DNA of 12,923 bases from Bacteroidales bacterium (GCA_028696755.1 JAQVGK010000037.1:1-12923), one strand, 5' to 3'. Shown: positions 1 through 7,044, counted from the first letter of the stretch. Made by a program: numbers and translations. The notes: generated from the letters alone by a model not told the origin.

Positions 1-1
1 T

Positions 2-2011
2 GCGATAAATCAGATTGCAGGCGTTGACATTAGCGACAAGCAACCCAGTATTAGATCAAGTACAGGTTGGAGCTATGGAGCTGGAAGTAGGGTTGTAATA
101 TTGATGGATGACTTACCGATTATGTCTGCTGATGCAGGAGATGTAAAATGGAATTACATACCAGTTGAAAATTTATCACAAGTAGAAATTGTAAAGGGAG
201 CTAGTTCTGCTTTATTTGGTTCGTCAGCACTTGGTGGGGTCATCAATGTAAGATCAGCTTATCCAACAGATAAGCCAGTAACAAGGGTTTCTTATTTTTA
301 CGGAGTTTTTGGTTCTCCAAAAGATGAACGTTATCAGTGGTGGGACGAGGCGTTTTTTACTGGGAATAACAGTAAGTTTAAAGTTCCTCTACGTGAGGAT
401 TTGTTGTATTTTGTACGCAGTCCCATGTATGGAGGCATTAGTTTCTCGCATAGCCAAAAATTTGATAATCTTGATTTAAGTATGGGGGGTAATCATTTTA
501 TTGATGAGGGGTATCGTCAAATGGATTTTGAAAGAAGAAGCAGATTTAATACTAATATTAGATATCGCAGCGAGAAAATAAAAGGATTAGCACTTGGGAT
601 AAATACAAATTTTATGGCCATAGACATGAGTGATTTTTTTATGTGGGATTCGGACACAACACCATTCATGGCAAATACGACGATTGGAGCATCTGTTCCA
701 ACCGAAGGATATAGAATGAATTTGGATCCGTTTATATATTATTATGGTGCCGATGGAGCAAAATTTAGTTTGCGGACAAGATATTTCAGGACAGTTAATG
801 TAATGCCAACAGATACTGCAAAAAACTCAACTGCTGACACATATTATAGTGAGTTTCAGTATCAGGATGTTTGGGCTGATAAATGGAATTTTACTGCTGG
901 TTTTGTTGAATCTTTTTCAACTGTAGATGCTAATCTCTTTGGGGATCACAAAAGTAATAACTTTTCGGTATACAGTCAGGTCGATGTTAGATTTGGTCGC
1001 TTAAAAATTTCTGGAGGATTAAGAGGGGAGTATTTTGTGTTAGACTCAACTCAAACCGAATCAATGTTTGATATTAAAATTGGAGATGCAAGAATTGAAA
1101 TGCCGATACGTCCAGTTTTCAGGACTGGAGTTAATTACCAGTTTACTGACAATACTTTTTTAAGGGCCTCGTTTGGACAGGGATACAGGTTTCCATCGAT
1201 AGCCGAGAAATATACTGCCACTTCGCTTGGAATGGTAAACATTTTGCCAAATCCATACCTTACACCAGAGAGCGGCTGGAGTGCTGAAATTGGTGTTAAA
1301 CAAGGATATAAACTTGGTAAATGGAGAGGTTTTGCCGATTTGGCAATTTATAATCAGGATATAAGTGATATGATGGAGTTTACATTTGGGATATTTAATC
1401 CTGTTTCTAATAAACCTTGGGTAGAAACCGATACGGTTATTCCTGTCTATGGATTTCAATCGCAGAATTATGGTGATGTAAGAATAACAGGTATGGATGT
1501 TACAGCCTCAATTGGTGGCAAGGTTAGAAATCTTATGGTCATGTCAATGGTTGGTTATACCTATAACAATGCAATTGCTAAAAACGGACTAGATTCAACA
1601 GCTTCGAGTTTGTTACCTCTTCTAAAATACCGAATGAAGCACAGTATTAAAGGTGATGTAAGTATTGAAACAAGAAGAATTACCTTTGGTATTAGTATGA
1701 TTTGGCGTAGTTCGATGGAAAATGTTGACAGGTTATTCTGTGATGAGCGAGATCCTGCAACTGTTGATCCTTGGAATTATAGTTTTAATCAGTTTTTTAG
1801 TTCAACAATTCTACCAGGTTATTGGGAATATCGAATAAAAAATGCAGATAGAAATTACTTGAATTTCGATGCTCATTTTGGGTTTAAATTTAGCGAAAGA
1901 TTAAAGACATCATTTCTAGTAAAAAATGTTTTTAACAGAGAATATGTAGGACGACCTGGAGATATGTATGCCCCACGAAGATTTGAGATTGTATTAAGCG
2001 CAAACATTTAA
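2..2011 (+). CDS. TonB-dependent outer-membrane receptor, 5' end missing
   Basis: This is an outer-membrane beta-barrel transporter that takes up a ligand with energy from TonB-ExbBD; the substrate cannot be read from the sequence. The frame is open from base 2, so the TTG/ATG codons at 101-106 are internal. The first visible residues (AINQIAGVDISDKQPSIR, then GWSYGAGSRVVILMDDLPI) are plug domain, followed by the classic plug end VEIVKGASSALFGSSALGGVINV. About 560 residues of barrel follow, rich in alternating aromatic strands, with the usual late segment FLVKNVFNREYVGRPG close to the end. The signal peptide, any carboxypeptidase-like N-terminal domain and the TonB box lie upstream of the window. 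No SusD homologue is next to it, which argues against a standard polysaccharide-utilisation pair. The next gene starts 19 bp downstream and is probably co-transcribed. Family assignment is firm; ligand is unknown. Confidence 0.95.
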   Translation, partial: AINQIAGVDISDKQPSIRSSTGWSYGAGSRVVILMDDLPIMSADAGDVKWNYIPVENLSQVEIVKGASSALFGSSALGGVINVRSAYPTDKPVTRVSYFYGVFGSPKDERYQWWDEAFFTGNNSKFKVPLREDLLYFVRSPMYGGISFSHSQKFDNLDLSMGGNHFIDEGYRQMDFERRSRFNTNIRYRSEKIKGLALGINTNFMAIDMSDFFMWDSDTTPFMANTTIGASVPTEGYRMNLDPFIYYYGADGAKFSLRTRYFRTVNVMPTDTAKNSTADTYYSEFQYQDVWADKWNFTAGFVESFSTVDANLFGDHKSNNFSVYSQVDVRFGRLKISGGLRGEYFVLDSTQTESMFDIKIGDARIEMPIRPVFRTGVNYQFTDNTFLRASFGQGYRFPSIAEKYTATSLGMVNILPNPYLTPESGWSAEIGVKQGYKLGKWRGFADLAIYNQDISDMMEFTFGIFNPVSNKPWVETDTVIPVYGFQSQNYGDVRITGMDVTASIGGKVRNLMVMSMVGYTYNNAIAKNGLDSTASSLLPLLKYRMKHSIKGDVSIETRRITFGISMIWRSSMENVDRLFCDERDPATVDPWNYSFNQFFSSTILPGYWEYRIKNADRNYLNFDAHFGFKFSERLKTSFLVKNVFNREYVGRPGDMYAPRRFEIVLSANI

Positions 2012-2030
2012 TTATGAATAATTAAAACTT

Positions 2031-3008
2031 ATGAGTATGAAAAAAATTAGTGTATTATTAGTCATTTTATCTGCAACATTTTCAATGTCTGTTTTGGCAC
2101 AAGGTATTTGTTCTCCGCCGTGCACGCCAGATGCTAGTTGCGAAGATGTTCTTAATCCGGGTGAGATTTGTCCCGAAGTTTTACCAACCGCCAATGTTGG
2201 TATTTACTATGATGAAACAGTCACAGTAATTCCACCTAGCCAGTATCAGGGATTTCCAATTGTATCTGCAGTTAGAATTGATCAAGTTAATGGTCTTCCG
2301 GAAGGAATGACTTGGTGTAAGAGTGCTGATAAGTTTACAGTTACTACTCCTGCCACACGGTATTGTTGTCAAATAACTGGAACTCCTGTTACTCCAGGCG
2401 TTTATCCTTTAACTCTTCTAATTACTCCGTTTATTGGTCCTGTTCCATCCTCTCAAATAACAGATGATACATCTCTTGTTGTTATTGTACTCCCGGCACC
2501 TCCAGTTGCAGCATTTTCTTCCGGATGGTTAAATACGATAGAAATCGGAACAAACATTGAGTTTTCTGATGAGAGTACAAACTCGCCAACAGCATGGGCA
2601 TGGGTGTTTGAAGGTGGAAATCCGCCAACAAGTATTGAGCAAAATCCAGTCGTAAACTACACAACTGTTGGAGTATATGATGTAACCCTAACTGCTTACA
2701 ACGAGGGGGGTGAAAACACAATTATCATGTCAGATTATTTGACAGTTGTCAATACTCCGTCCGAAATTAACTCTTCTTTGAATAACAATATTAAAATTTA
2801 TCCAAATCCAGCAACACACGAAATTACTGTTGAAGCAGCAAATCTAGAGTCGATAACTATTGTTGATGTTCTCGGTAAAGTTGTTTATAGCCAAAATGCA
2901 GCATCAGAGAAAGAAGTAATCGACATCAGTTCTTTACTTAAAGCAAATTACTTTATTAAAGTTAAAACTGGCGAAGGTGAGATTACAAAGTCTATCACAA
3001 TCAAATAA
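2031..3008 (+). CDS. Secreted PKD-domain protein with T9SS type A sorting domain
   Basis: A 325-residue exported protein predicted to cross the outer membrane through the type IX system and be anchored or released at the surface. A signal peptide covers residues 1-24 (KK followed by a hydrophobic run, ending VLAQ). A Cys-rich stretch follows (Cys27, 31, 37, 47). Residues about 52-135 are an Ig-like domain with the pattern YDETVTV, then GLPEGMTWC, then CCQITGTPVTPGVYPLTL, seen in many Bacteroidota T9SS cargo proteins. Residues about 157-240 are a PKD domain (VAAFS, FSDESTNSPTAWAWVFEGG, YDVTLTAYNEGG). Residues about 252-325 are the type A C-terminal domain (IKIYPNPATHEITV, then YFIKVKTGEGEITKSITI). 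ATG 2031 and ATG 2037 are both possible starts; 2037 gives the neater MKKIS n-region. No enzyme motif is visible. Its place just after a TonB-dependent receptor suggests a surface accessory role, which is inference. Confidence 0.9.
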   Translation: MSMKKISVLLVILSATFSMSVLAQGICSPPCTPDASCEDVLNPGEICPEVLPTANVGIYYDETVTVIPPSQYQGFPIVSAVRIDQVNGLPEGMTWCKSADKFTVTTPATRYCCQITGTPVTPGVYPLTLLITPFIGPVPSSQITDDTSLVVIVLPAPPVAAFSSGWLNTIEIGTNIEFSDESTNSPTAWAWVFEGGNPPTSIEQNPVVNYTTVGVYDVTLTAYNEGGENTIIMSDYLTVVNTPSEINSSLNNNIKIYPNPATHEITVEAANLESITIVDVLGKVVYSQNAASEKEVIDISSLLKANYFIKVKTGEGEITKSITIK

Positions 3009-3048
3009 TGTAACTATTTAGGTCACTGGTAAATTATGTAATCGGTCC

Positions 3049-3063
3049 CGAGCCAAAGGCTCG
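3049..3063. repeat. Small perfect hairpin after the T9SS cargo gene
   Basis: CGAGCC and GGCTCG form a 6-bp perfect stem around an AAA loop, 41 bp after the stop codon at 3008. It is the first of four hairpins in the 3009-3459 spacer. No T-run follows, so it is not a typical intrinsic terminator alone, but it could stabilise the 3' end of the upstream transcript. Confidence 0.55.
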
Positions 3064-3072
3064 TGCCCCGTA

Positions 3073-3098
3073 AACGAGGGTCTAAGGAAATCCTCGTT
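3073..3098. repeat. Hairpin AACGAGG/CCTCGTT
   Basis: A 7-bp perfect inverted repeat (3073-3079 with 3092-3098) around a 12-nt loop. Its right arm is also the left arm of the larger hairpin at 3093-3136, so the two cannot form at once in one RNA. Whether the alternative has meaning is unknown. Confidence 0.5.
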
Positions 3099-3136
3099 AA
3101 AAGAAGAAATTGCTTTGCACTTTTTCTTTTAGCGAG
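3093..3136. repeat. Long imperfect hairpin, 16 bp
   Basis: Bases 3093-3108 (starting CTCGTTAAAAGAA) pair with 3121-3136 (ending TTCTTTTAGCGAG) through 16 pairs, two of them G-U, around a 12-nt loop. The word CCTCGTTAAAA at its left edge (3092-3102) recurs at 3408-3418 in the terminator-like hairpin before the sirtuin gene. It may be the main 3'-end structure of the upstream transcript. Confidence 0.6.
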
Positions 3137-3139
3137 TAT

Positions 3140-3193
3140 GTTAAAATTGCAAATTGCTTTTTATAAAATTCATAAAGCAATTTCTATTTTAAC
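3140..3193. repeat. Two-part hairpin, 8 + 10 bp
   Basis: GTTAAAAT (3140-3147) pairs with ATTTTAAC (3186-3193), and AAATTGCTTT (3151-3160) with AAAGCAATTT (3174-3183). A 3-nt/2-nt internal loop separates the two stems, and the top loop is 13 nt. The word AAATTGCTTT also occurs at 3107-3116, so the spacer contains duplicated pieces as well as inverted ones. Confidence 0.6.
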
Positions 3194-3197
3194 GGGA

Positions 3198-3220
3198 TAA
3201 TCGGTAAAATCTGTAATCGG
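3198..3220. repeat. Outlying copies of the TAATCGG heptamer
   Basis: TAATCGG occurs at 3198-3204 and at 3214-3220, and once more at 3039-3045. These are isolated copies of the unit that forms the tandem array at 3284-3348, so the array appears to have decayed or scattered leftward over about 250 bp. Confidence 0.6.
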
Positions 3221-3250
3221 TGGCAGGCTGCTAAATTTAGCATTAATCCT

Positions 3251-3277
3251 CCTTAGCCTTAGCCTCAGCCTTAGCCT
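3251..3277. repeat. Hexamer tandem repeat (CCTTAG)4.5
   Basis: Four full units (CCTTAG, CCTTAG, CCTCAG, CCTTAG) plus CCT. It sits 6 bp left of the heptamer array. A minus-strand reading frame over both arrays translates to LRLRLRLR and ITDYRSP-like strings, which is what simple repeats produce and not a protein. Confidence 0.85.
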
Positions 3278-3283
3278 GTTGAG

Positions 3284-3348
3284 TAATCGGTAATCGGTGA
3301 TCGGTGATCGGTGATCGGTAATCGGTGATCGGTAATCAGTGATCGGTA
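3284..3348. repeat. Heptamer tandem repeat (TRATCGG)9
   Basis: Nine consecutive 7-bp units: TAATCGG, TAATCGG, TGATCGG (three times), TAATCGG, TGATCGG, TAATCAG, TGATCGG, then TA. Variation is almost confined to the second base (A or G), with one G-to-A change in the eighth unit. It lies in the 451-bp gap between the T9SS cargo gene and the sirtuin gene. Similar 7-bp short tandem repeats are known from other phyla, for example heptamers in cyanobacterial genomes; the function here is unknown. Confidence 0.9.
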
Positions 3349-3403
3349 TGTTTACCATAATACCTTAAATAATTATCAAATAATAAATTATTTCTAAATA
3401 TTG

Positions 3404-3440
3404 AAAGCCTCGTTAAAAATAGCGGGGCTTTTTTTATTTT
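3404..3440 (+). terminator. Intrinsic terminator-like hairpin before the sirtuin gene
   Basis: AAAGCCTCG (3404-3412) pairs with CGGGGCTTT (3423-3431), nine pairs with one G-U, around a 10-nt loop, followed directly by a T-rich tail (TTTTATTTT). The T-rich side faces right, so it acts on plus-strand transcripts. Its end is only about 19 bp before the ATG at 3460. It either ends the receptor/T9SS transcript or attenuates transcription into the sirtuin operon. Confidence 0.7.
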
Positions 3441-3459
3441 TACAGTTTAAATATAGAAT

Positions 3460-4206
3460 ATGGATAATTTATTCAAAGCTGCTGAAATAATTGAAAAATC
3501 AAAATTTCTCACAGTTTTTACAGGAGCTGGTATTTCTAAAGAGAGCGGAATTCCGGTTTTTAGGGGCGATGATGGTGTTTACTCAAAATATGACCACTCA
3601 TTACTCGAGATTAAGAATTATAAATCACGCTCCCATGAGTCGTGGCCTGCTGTAAAAGCTATTTTCTACGACTTCTTTGCTCAGGCAAAACCTAATCCTG
3701 CACATACCGTGTTGGCCGAATGGGAGAAATCTGGATTACTAAAGTACATCGTTACTCAGAATATCGACAATCTTCACCAGGATGGAGGTTCGGTAAATGT
3801 AATAGAGTATCATGGCTCGAAGGATAGCTTTGTGTGTTTAAGCTGTGGTGCGGAATTTAAACTTCAGAATTTGAATCTTACCGATATTCCTCCTAAATGT
3901 AATGCTTGTGGAGGACTGTTAAAGCCTGGTTTTGTATTTTTTGGCGAACCGATTCCCGAAGCTGCGGCTCGTTTGGCTTATGATGTGGCTAAGAAGTCGG
4001 ATGTGCACATTATTGTTGGCACTACTGGCGAAGTTCAGCCAGCATCATATATTCCAGTTTATGCAAAAAAAGCAGGAGCATTAATTATAGAAATCAACCC
4101 CGAACCATCGAGATTTACTGATTCGATTACCGATATTTATATTCCATTGAAAGCAGCTGAGGCTCTAGTAAAAATCAATGAACTTATTGTCAAACAAACA
4201 AAGTAA
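3460..4206 (+). CDS. Sir2-family NAD-dependent protein deacylase (sirtuin)
   Basis: A cytosolic NAD+-dependent lysine deacylase of 248 residues, normal for bacterial CobB-type sirtuins. The Rossmann start is FTGAGISKESGIPVFRG (residues 20-36). NAD/catalytic motifs are TQNIDNLH (99-106) and the catalytic histidine His118 in YHGS. A structural zinc site is formed by Cys126, Cys129, Cys147 and Cys150. Then come GFVFFGEPIP (157-166) and GTTGEVQPAS (187-196), the latter slightly different from the common GTS..V.PA. EINPEPS (211-217) closes the cofactor site. All catalytic residues are present, so the enzyme should be active; whether it prefers acetyl, succinyl or other acyl groups is not settled here. 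The next gene starts 9 bp after its stop, indicating an operon with the D-2-hydroxyacid dehydrogenase. No clear Shine-Dalgarno precedes the ATG, as is common in Bacteroidota. Confidence 0.95.
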   Translation: MDNLFKAAEIIEKSKFLTVFTGAGISKESGIPVFRGDDGVYSKYDHSLLEIKNYKSRSHESWPAVKAIFYDFFAQAKPNPAHTVLAEWEKSGLLKYIVTQNIDNLHQDGGSVNVIEYHGSKDSFVCLSCGAEFKLQNLNLTDIPPKCNACGGLLKPGFVFFGEPIPEAAARLAYDVAKKSDVHIIVGTTGEVQPASYIPVYAKKAGALIIEINPEPSRFTDSITDIYIPLKAAEALVKINELIVKQTK

Positions 4207-4215
4207 TTTTTACAA

Positions 4216-5160
4216 ATGAAGATAGTATTTGCAGAACCTATTGGGGTAAATGAAGCTGTGCTGGCAAAATCGGCAGTGTATTTTAACAGTATGGGTCATG
4301 AGTTTATGTTTTATACCGATCGTAACGAAAAACCACAGGAAATTATTCGCAGGGCAGCTGATGCAGATGTTCTTGTTGTTAGTAATATTCCGATTAAAGA
4401 GGATGTCCTATCAAAATGTCCAAATCTTAAACTTGTAAATGTTGCCTTTACTGGAACCGATCATATCGACACTGATTATTGCAAGAAAAATGGTATTAGC
4501 GTTTGTAATGCTGCAGGCTACTCCACAAAAGCTGTTGCCGAACTAACAATCGGAATGACAATTTCGTTACTCAGAAACGTTGTAAAAATGGATGCTCAAA
4601 CTCGCCTACCAGCTGGCCGAAATAATTATCTGGGAACCGAAATATTTGACAAGACCGTAGGGATTATTGGTACTGGTGCAATTGGAACAGCTGTTGCAGA
4701 ACTTTTCGTTGCTTTTGGCTGCAAGGTTCTTGCATACAGCAGAACCCAAAAGACAATAGATGCAGTTGAGTTTGTTGAACTAGATTATTTACTTTCTGAG
4801 TCAGATATTGTAAGTTTGCACATTCCTGCAACTAAAGAGACAGTAAATTTGCTAAGTGCACAGAGACTGATGTTGATGAAACCAAATGCTGTTTTAATCA
4901 ATACCGCCCGAGGAACTGTTGTTGATTATCCAGCACTAGCTCAGATGTTAAAAGAAGGTAAAATTGCAGGAGCAGCCGTTGATATTTACGAAACCGAACC
5001 ACCTTTACCAAAAGATCATCCATTATTAGATGCTCCATCAACCTTACTATTGCCGCATATAGCCTATGCAACAACAGAAGCAATAATGAAAAGATATGAC
5101 ATTGTAATCGACAATATCAAATCATTTATTGAGGGGAATTTAAAAAATAGGATCGTTTGA
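4216..5160 (+). CDS. D-2-hydroxyacid dehydrogenase, NAD-dependent
   Basis: A cytosolic oxidoreductase of 314 residues that interconverts a 2-oxoacid and a D-2-hydroxyacid with NAD(H). The N-terminal substrate domain includes VAFTGTDHIDTDYCKKNGISVCNA (split here by position, about 76-99). The Rossmann fold follows with VGIIGTGAIG (148-157). The catalytic triad is visible: Arg232 in INTARG, Glu261 in YETEPPLP, and His281 in LPHIAY. The region resembles glycerate/hydroxypyruvate reductases and uncharacterised relatives more than SerA, as it has no ACT or ASB domain after the catalytic core. The exact substrate (glycerate, lactate, phosphoglycerate-like or other) cannot be fixed. It lies 9 bp behind the sirtuin gene and converges with the OsmC gene, leaving 8 bp between stop codons and no terminator in the gap. 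Confidence 0.93.
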   Translation: MKIVFAEPIGVNEAVLAKSAVYFNSMGHEFMFYTDRNEKPQEIIRRAADADVLVVSNIPIKEDVLSKCPNLKLVNVAFTGTDHIDTDYCKKNGISVCNAAGYSTKAVAELTIGMTISLLRNVVKMDAQTRLPAGRNNYLGTEIFDKTVGIIGTGAIGTAVAELFVAFGCKVLAYSRTQKTIDAVEFVELDYLLSESDIVSLHIPATKETVNLLSAQRLMLMKPNAVLINTARGTVVDYPALAQMLKEGKIAGAAVDIYETEPPLPKDHPLLDAPSTLLLPHIAYATTEAIMKRYDIVIDNIKSFIEGNLKNRIV

Positions 5161-5168
5161 AAGTATCC

Positions 5169-5591
5169 CTACACCACCTCCCCATTCACCACAATCTGAT
5201 TGCTAACATTTAGCGCTTTTTTAAGCATGTGGCTAACGCCGCAGTAACGTTCTTCGGAAAGGTTAACGGCTTTGCGGATGCTGTCGAGATTTAGATCTTT
5301 TCCCGTAAGTTCGTATGTTACTTTAATATCGTAATAATGTTTTGGGTGTTCTTCGGTTAGTTCACCATCAACTTTTACGTTTAAACTTTCGAAAGGAACG
5401 CGCATTTTTGTGAGGATTGATGCCACATCCATTCCGGTGCAGCCTCCTAATGCTGTTAGAATAAGTGGTTTTGGACGGGGACCTTTATTCTCACCTCCAA
5501 CATCTTCTTTTGCATCAATTATTATTTCATGTCCGTCAATTTCGGAAATGAAAGACATTTTACCGTTCCATTTTACGTTTACCGAATCCAT
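5169..5591 (-). CDS. OsmC-family peroxiredoxin-like protein
   Basis: A 140-residue cytosolic protein of the OsmC/Ohr fold, a group that reduces organic hydroperoxides with a cysteine pair. The two expected cysteines are Cys51 in LGGCTGMDV and Cys117 in ERYCGVSHM. The N-terminal strand MDSVNVKWNG and the central segment GPRPKPLILTALGGC are typical of the YhfA/OsmC-like subgroup, so it may not be a true Ohr. It is the last gene of the minus-strand run, 49 bp after the flavin reductase gene. Its base composition looks somewhat more GC-rich than its immediate neighbours by eye. Peroxidase activity is inference from the family. Confidence 0.9.
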   Translation of the reverse strand: MDSVNVKWNGKMSFISEIDGHEIIIDAKEDVGGENKGPRPKPLILTALGGCTGMDVASILTKMRVPFESLNVKVDGELTEEHPKHYYDIKVTYELTGKDLNLDSIRKAVNLSEERYCGVSHMLKKALNVSNQIVVNGEVV

Positions 5592-5640
5592 AGTTTATAA
5601 TTTTTTGTTTCCTTAACAGTTTTGTTTGTTTTTAGTTCAA

Positions 5641-6225
5641 TTATCTCTGTTTTCTGATCTTTTCTCCTTCTACTGCAAACCCAAATTTTCCAAGTTTTTT
5701 CCCAACACTGTAGTATTTGCCATGCATATATGTCATCATTTCGGCATTAGCAAGTTGAAAAGCATCAGTTTCTTTATCGAAGTGAGCTTCATCTGCATTA
5801 ACGGCAAGTACATCGGCAATAAACATATCGTGCGAGCCAAGCTCGATAATCTGGGTTACTCTGCATTCAATACTTAGTGGCGATTCTTTAATCAAAGGGC
5901 ATGAAACAATGCTTGCTTTTTCGGGGGTGAGTTTCATTTCTTCAAATTTGTTATAATCTTTGCCTGAACGAACTCCACACCAATCGGTAGCGTAAGCAAG
6001 TTTAGTGTTTGTGAGATTGATAACAAATTCACCACTTTCTTTTATTAATTTATGCGAATGACGATTTTTCCTAACCGAAATATAACACATTGGCGGTTCA
6101 GAGCAAATTGTTCCGGTCCATGCAATTGTGATAATATTGTAATTACCCGGATTGTTGCCACAACTAACCATTACTGCGGGTAAGGGATAAATCATAGTTC
6201 CCTTTTTCAACTCTCTTTTTGCCAT
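5641..6225 (-). CDS. Flavin reductase-like FMN-binding protein (flavoredoxin-type)
   Basis: A 194-residue protein of the FMN-binding split-barrel flavin reductase family. The family core is visible as ITIAWTGTICSEPPMCYISV (residues 32-51), then RKNRHSHKLI (52-61), and FVINLTNTKLA (67-77). The C-terminal YYSVGKKLGKFGF is the tail seen in flavoredoxin-like members of anaerobes and Bacteroidota. Such proteins bind FMN and pass electrons between reduced pyridine nucleotide or iron-sulfur donors and acceptors; the partner is unknown here. Cys22, 41, 47, 83, 109 and 121 are present, with no CxxC. It begins 12 bp after the stop of the lipoprotein gene across a run of nine A (plus strand), and is followed by OsmC, giving a plausible redox/stress pair. 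Confidence 0.88.
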   Translation of the reverse strand: MAKRELKKGTMIYPLPAVMVSCGNNPGNYNIITIAWTGTICSEPPMCYISVRKNRHSHKLIKESGEFVINLTNTKLAYATDWCGVRSGKDYNKFEEMKLTPEKASIVSCPLIKESPLSIECRVTQIIELGSHDMFIADVLAVNADEAHFDKETDAFQLANAEMMTYMHGKYYSVGKKLGKFGFAVEGEKIRKQR

Positions 6226-6237
6226 TAAAAAAAAATT

Positions 6238-7044
6238 TTAGTGATCGATACGACCCGGTTCTAGCTTATATTTAATATAAAATGAGTTGGGTTTATACAT
6301 TGGATATACCTCGGTAGAGTAGCTAGAGCTATCGCTGCAGAACTTTACCGATTCATATTTTATAAATTCGTTTTCGGGATAATTAGTGATCTTTTTTACA
6401 AAGAAATTTGTCTCGAAAGTCTTTATTGTAGTGAATTTTTCGTCGTAAGAGTAACTAATTCTATTTCGATAAATATAGGGACTGTTTTCGGATGTAAATT
6501 CGGATGATAATATTTGTTTGTTATTTGGAAATCTATAGAGATTACAATCGCGATAGATATTCTCCATTAGGTTAAAACCAAAAATCATTTGCTTGCTATG
6601 GGGTGGAATGCACAAAACCCTCTCCTCGTAAAATACTACTGTTTCGTTAGCCTGAACGGATGCTGGTTTGGGAGAAACTCCAGGTAATTTTATGCTCTGT
6701 TGCTCTTTAATAAAATCATCAGATGCAGGGCTAAAAAACGAAACTTTCTTATTTGAGAAGTTTCTATTTTGGAAATAGGTTATGGCTAAATCGTTGATTA
6801 TTAGATGTGAACGTTTTAAATCGATAAAAATATCTTTATCCGTTTTATTAAAAACAATGAAACTACCATTTCCTTTATCGCCCCAAAAATCAAAGCTAAT
6901 TTCTAATTCTTCATTTTCGAAAACTATTGAGCTAGTATTAGACTCAGATGTATTGCTTTCAGTTTCGATAAGCTGATAATAGTTTTGTGATGTACAAGCG
7001 GATAAAGCAATTATCAGAAATAATATGTAATAATATTTTTTCAT
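6238..7044 (-). CDS. Putative lipoprotein of unknown function
   Basis: A 268-residue protein that I do not recognise. The N-terminus MKKYYYILFLIIALSAC is a clear lipoprotein signal with the lipobox LSAC and acylated Cys17, followed by TSQNYYQL without an obvious export-to-surface charge cluster. A short low-complexity piece (SNTSESNTSS) covers about residues 31-40. The rest is predicted soluble and beta-rich, with many aromatic residues (ISFDFWGDKGNGSFIVFNKT; VVFYEERVLCIPPHSKQMIFGFNL). No catalytic motif or repeat stands out. It is the middle gene of the minus-strand run, 101 bp after hemW and 12 bp before the flavin reductase, so it might start its own transcript. Localisation is well supported; function is unknown. 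Confidence 0.8.
   Translation of the reverse strand: MKKYYYILFLIIALSACTSQNYYQLIETESNTSESNTSSIVFENEELEISFDFWGDKGNGSFIVFNKTDKDIFIDLKRSHLIINDLAITYFQNRNFSNKKVSFFSPASDDFIKEQQSIKLPGVSPKPASVQANETVVFYEERVLCIPPHSKQMIFGFNLMENIYRDCNLYRFPNNKQILSSEFTSENSPYIYRNRISYSYDEKFTTIKTFETNFFVKKITNYPENEFIKYESVKFCSDSSSYSTEVYPMYKPNSFYIKYKLEPGRIDH

Noticed and set aside
101..106. TTG/ATG at 101-106 as the receptor start
   Set aside because: The same frame upstream encodes conserved plug sequence to base 2, so the true start is outside the window.
3284..3348. CRISPR array
   Set aside because: The units are 7 bp and contiguous with no spacers, and no cas genes are present.
3170..3358. Minus-strand reading frame of 62 codons over the repeat arrays
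   Set aside because: Its translation (ITDYRSP, LRLRLRLR) is the product of 7-bp and 6-bp simple repeats; there is no start context or domain.
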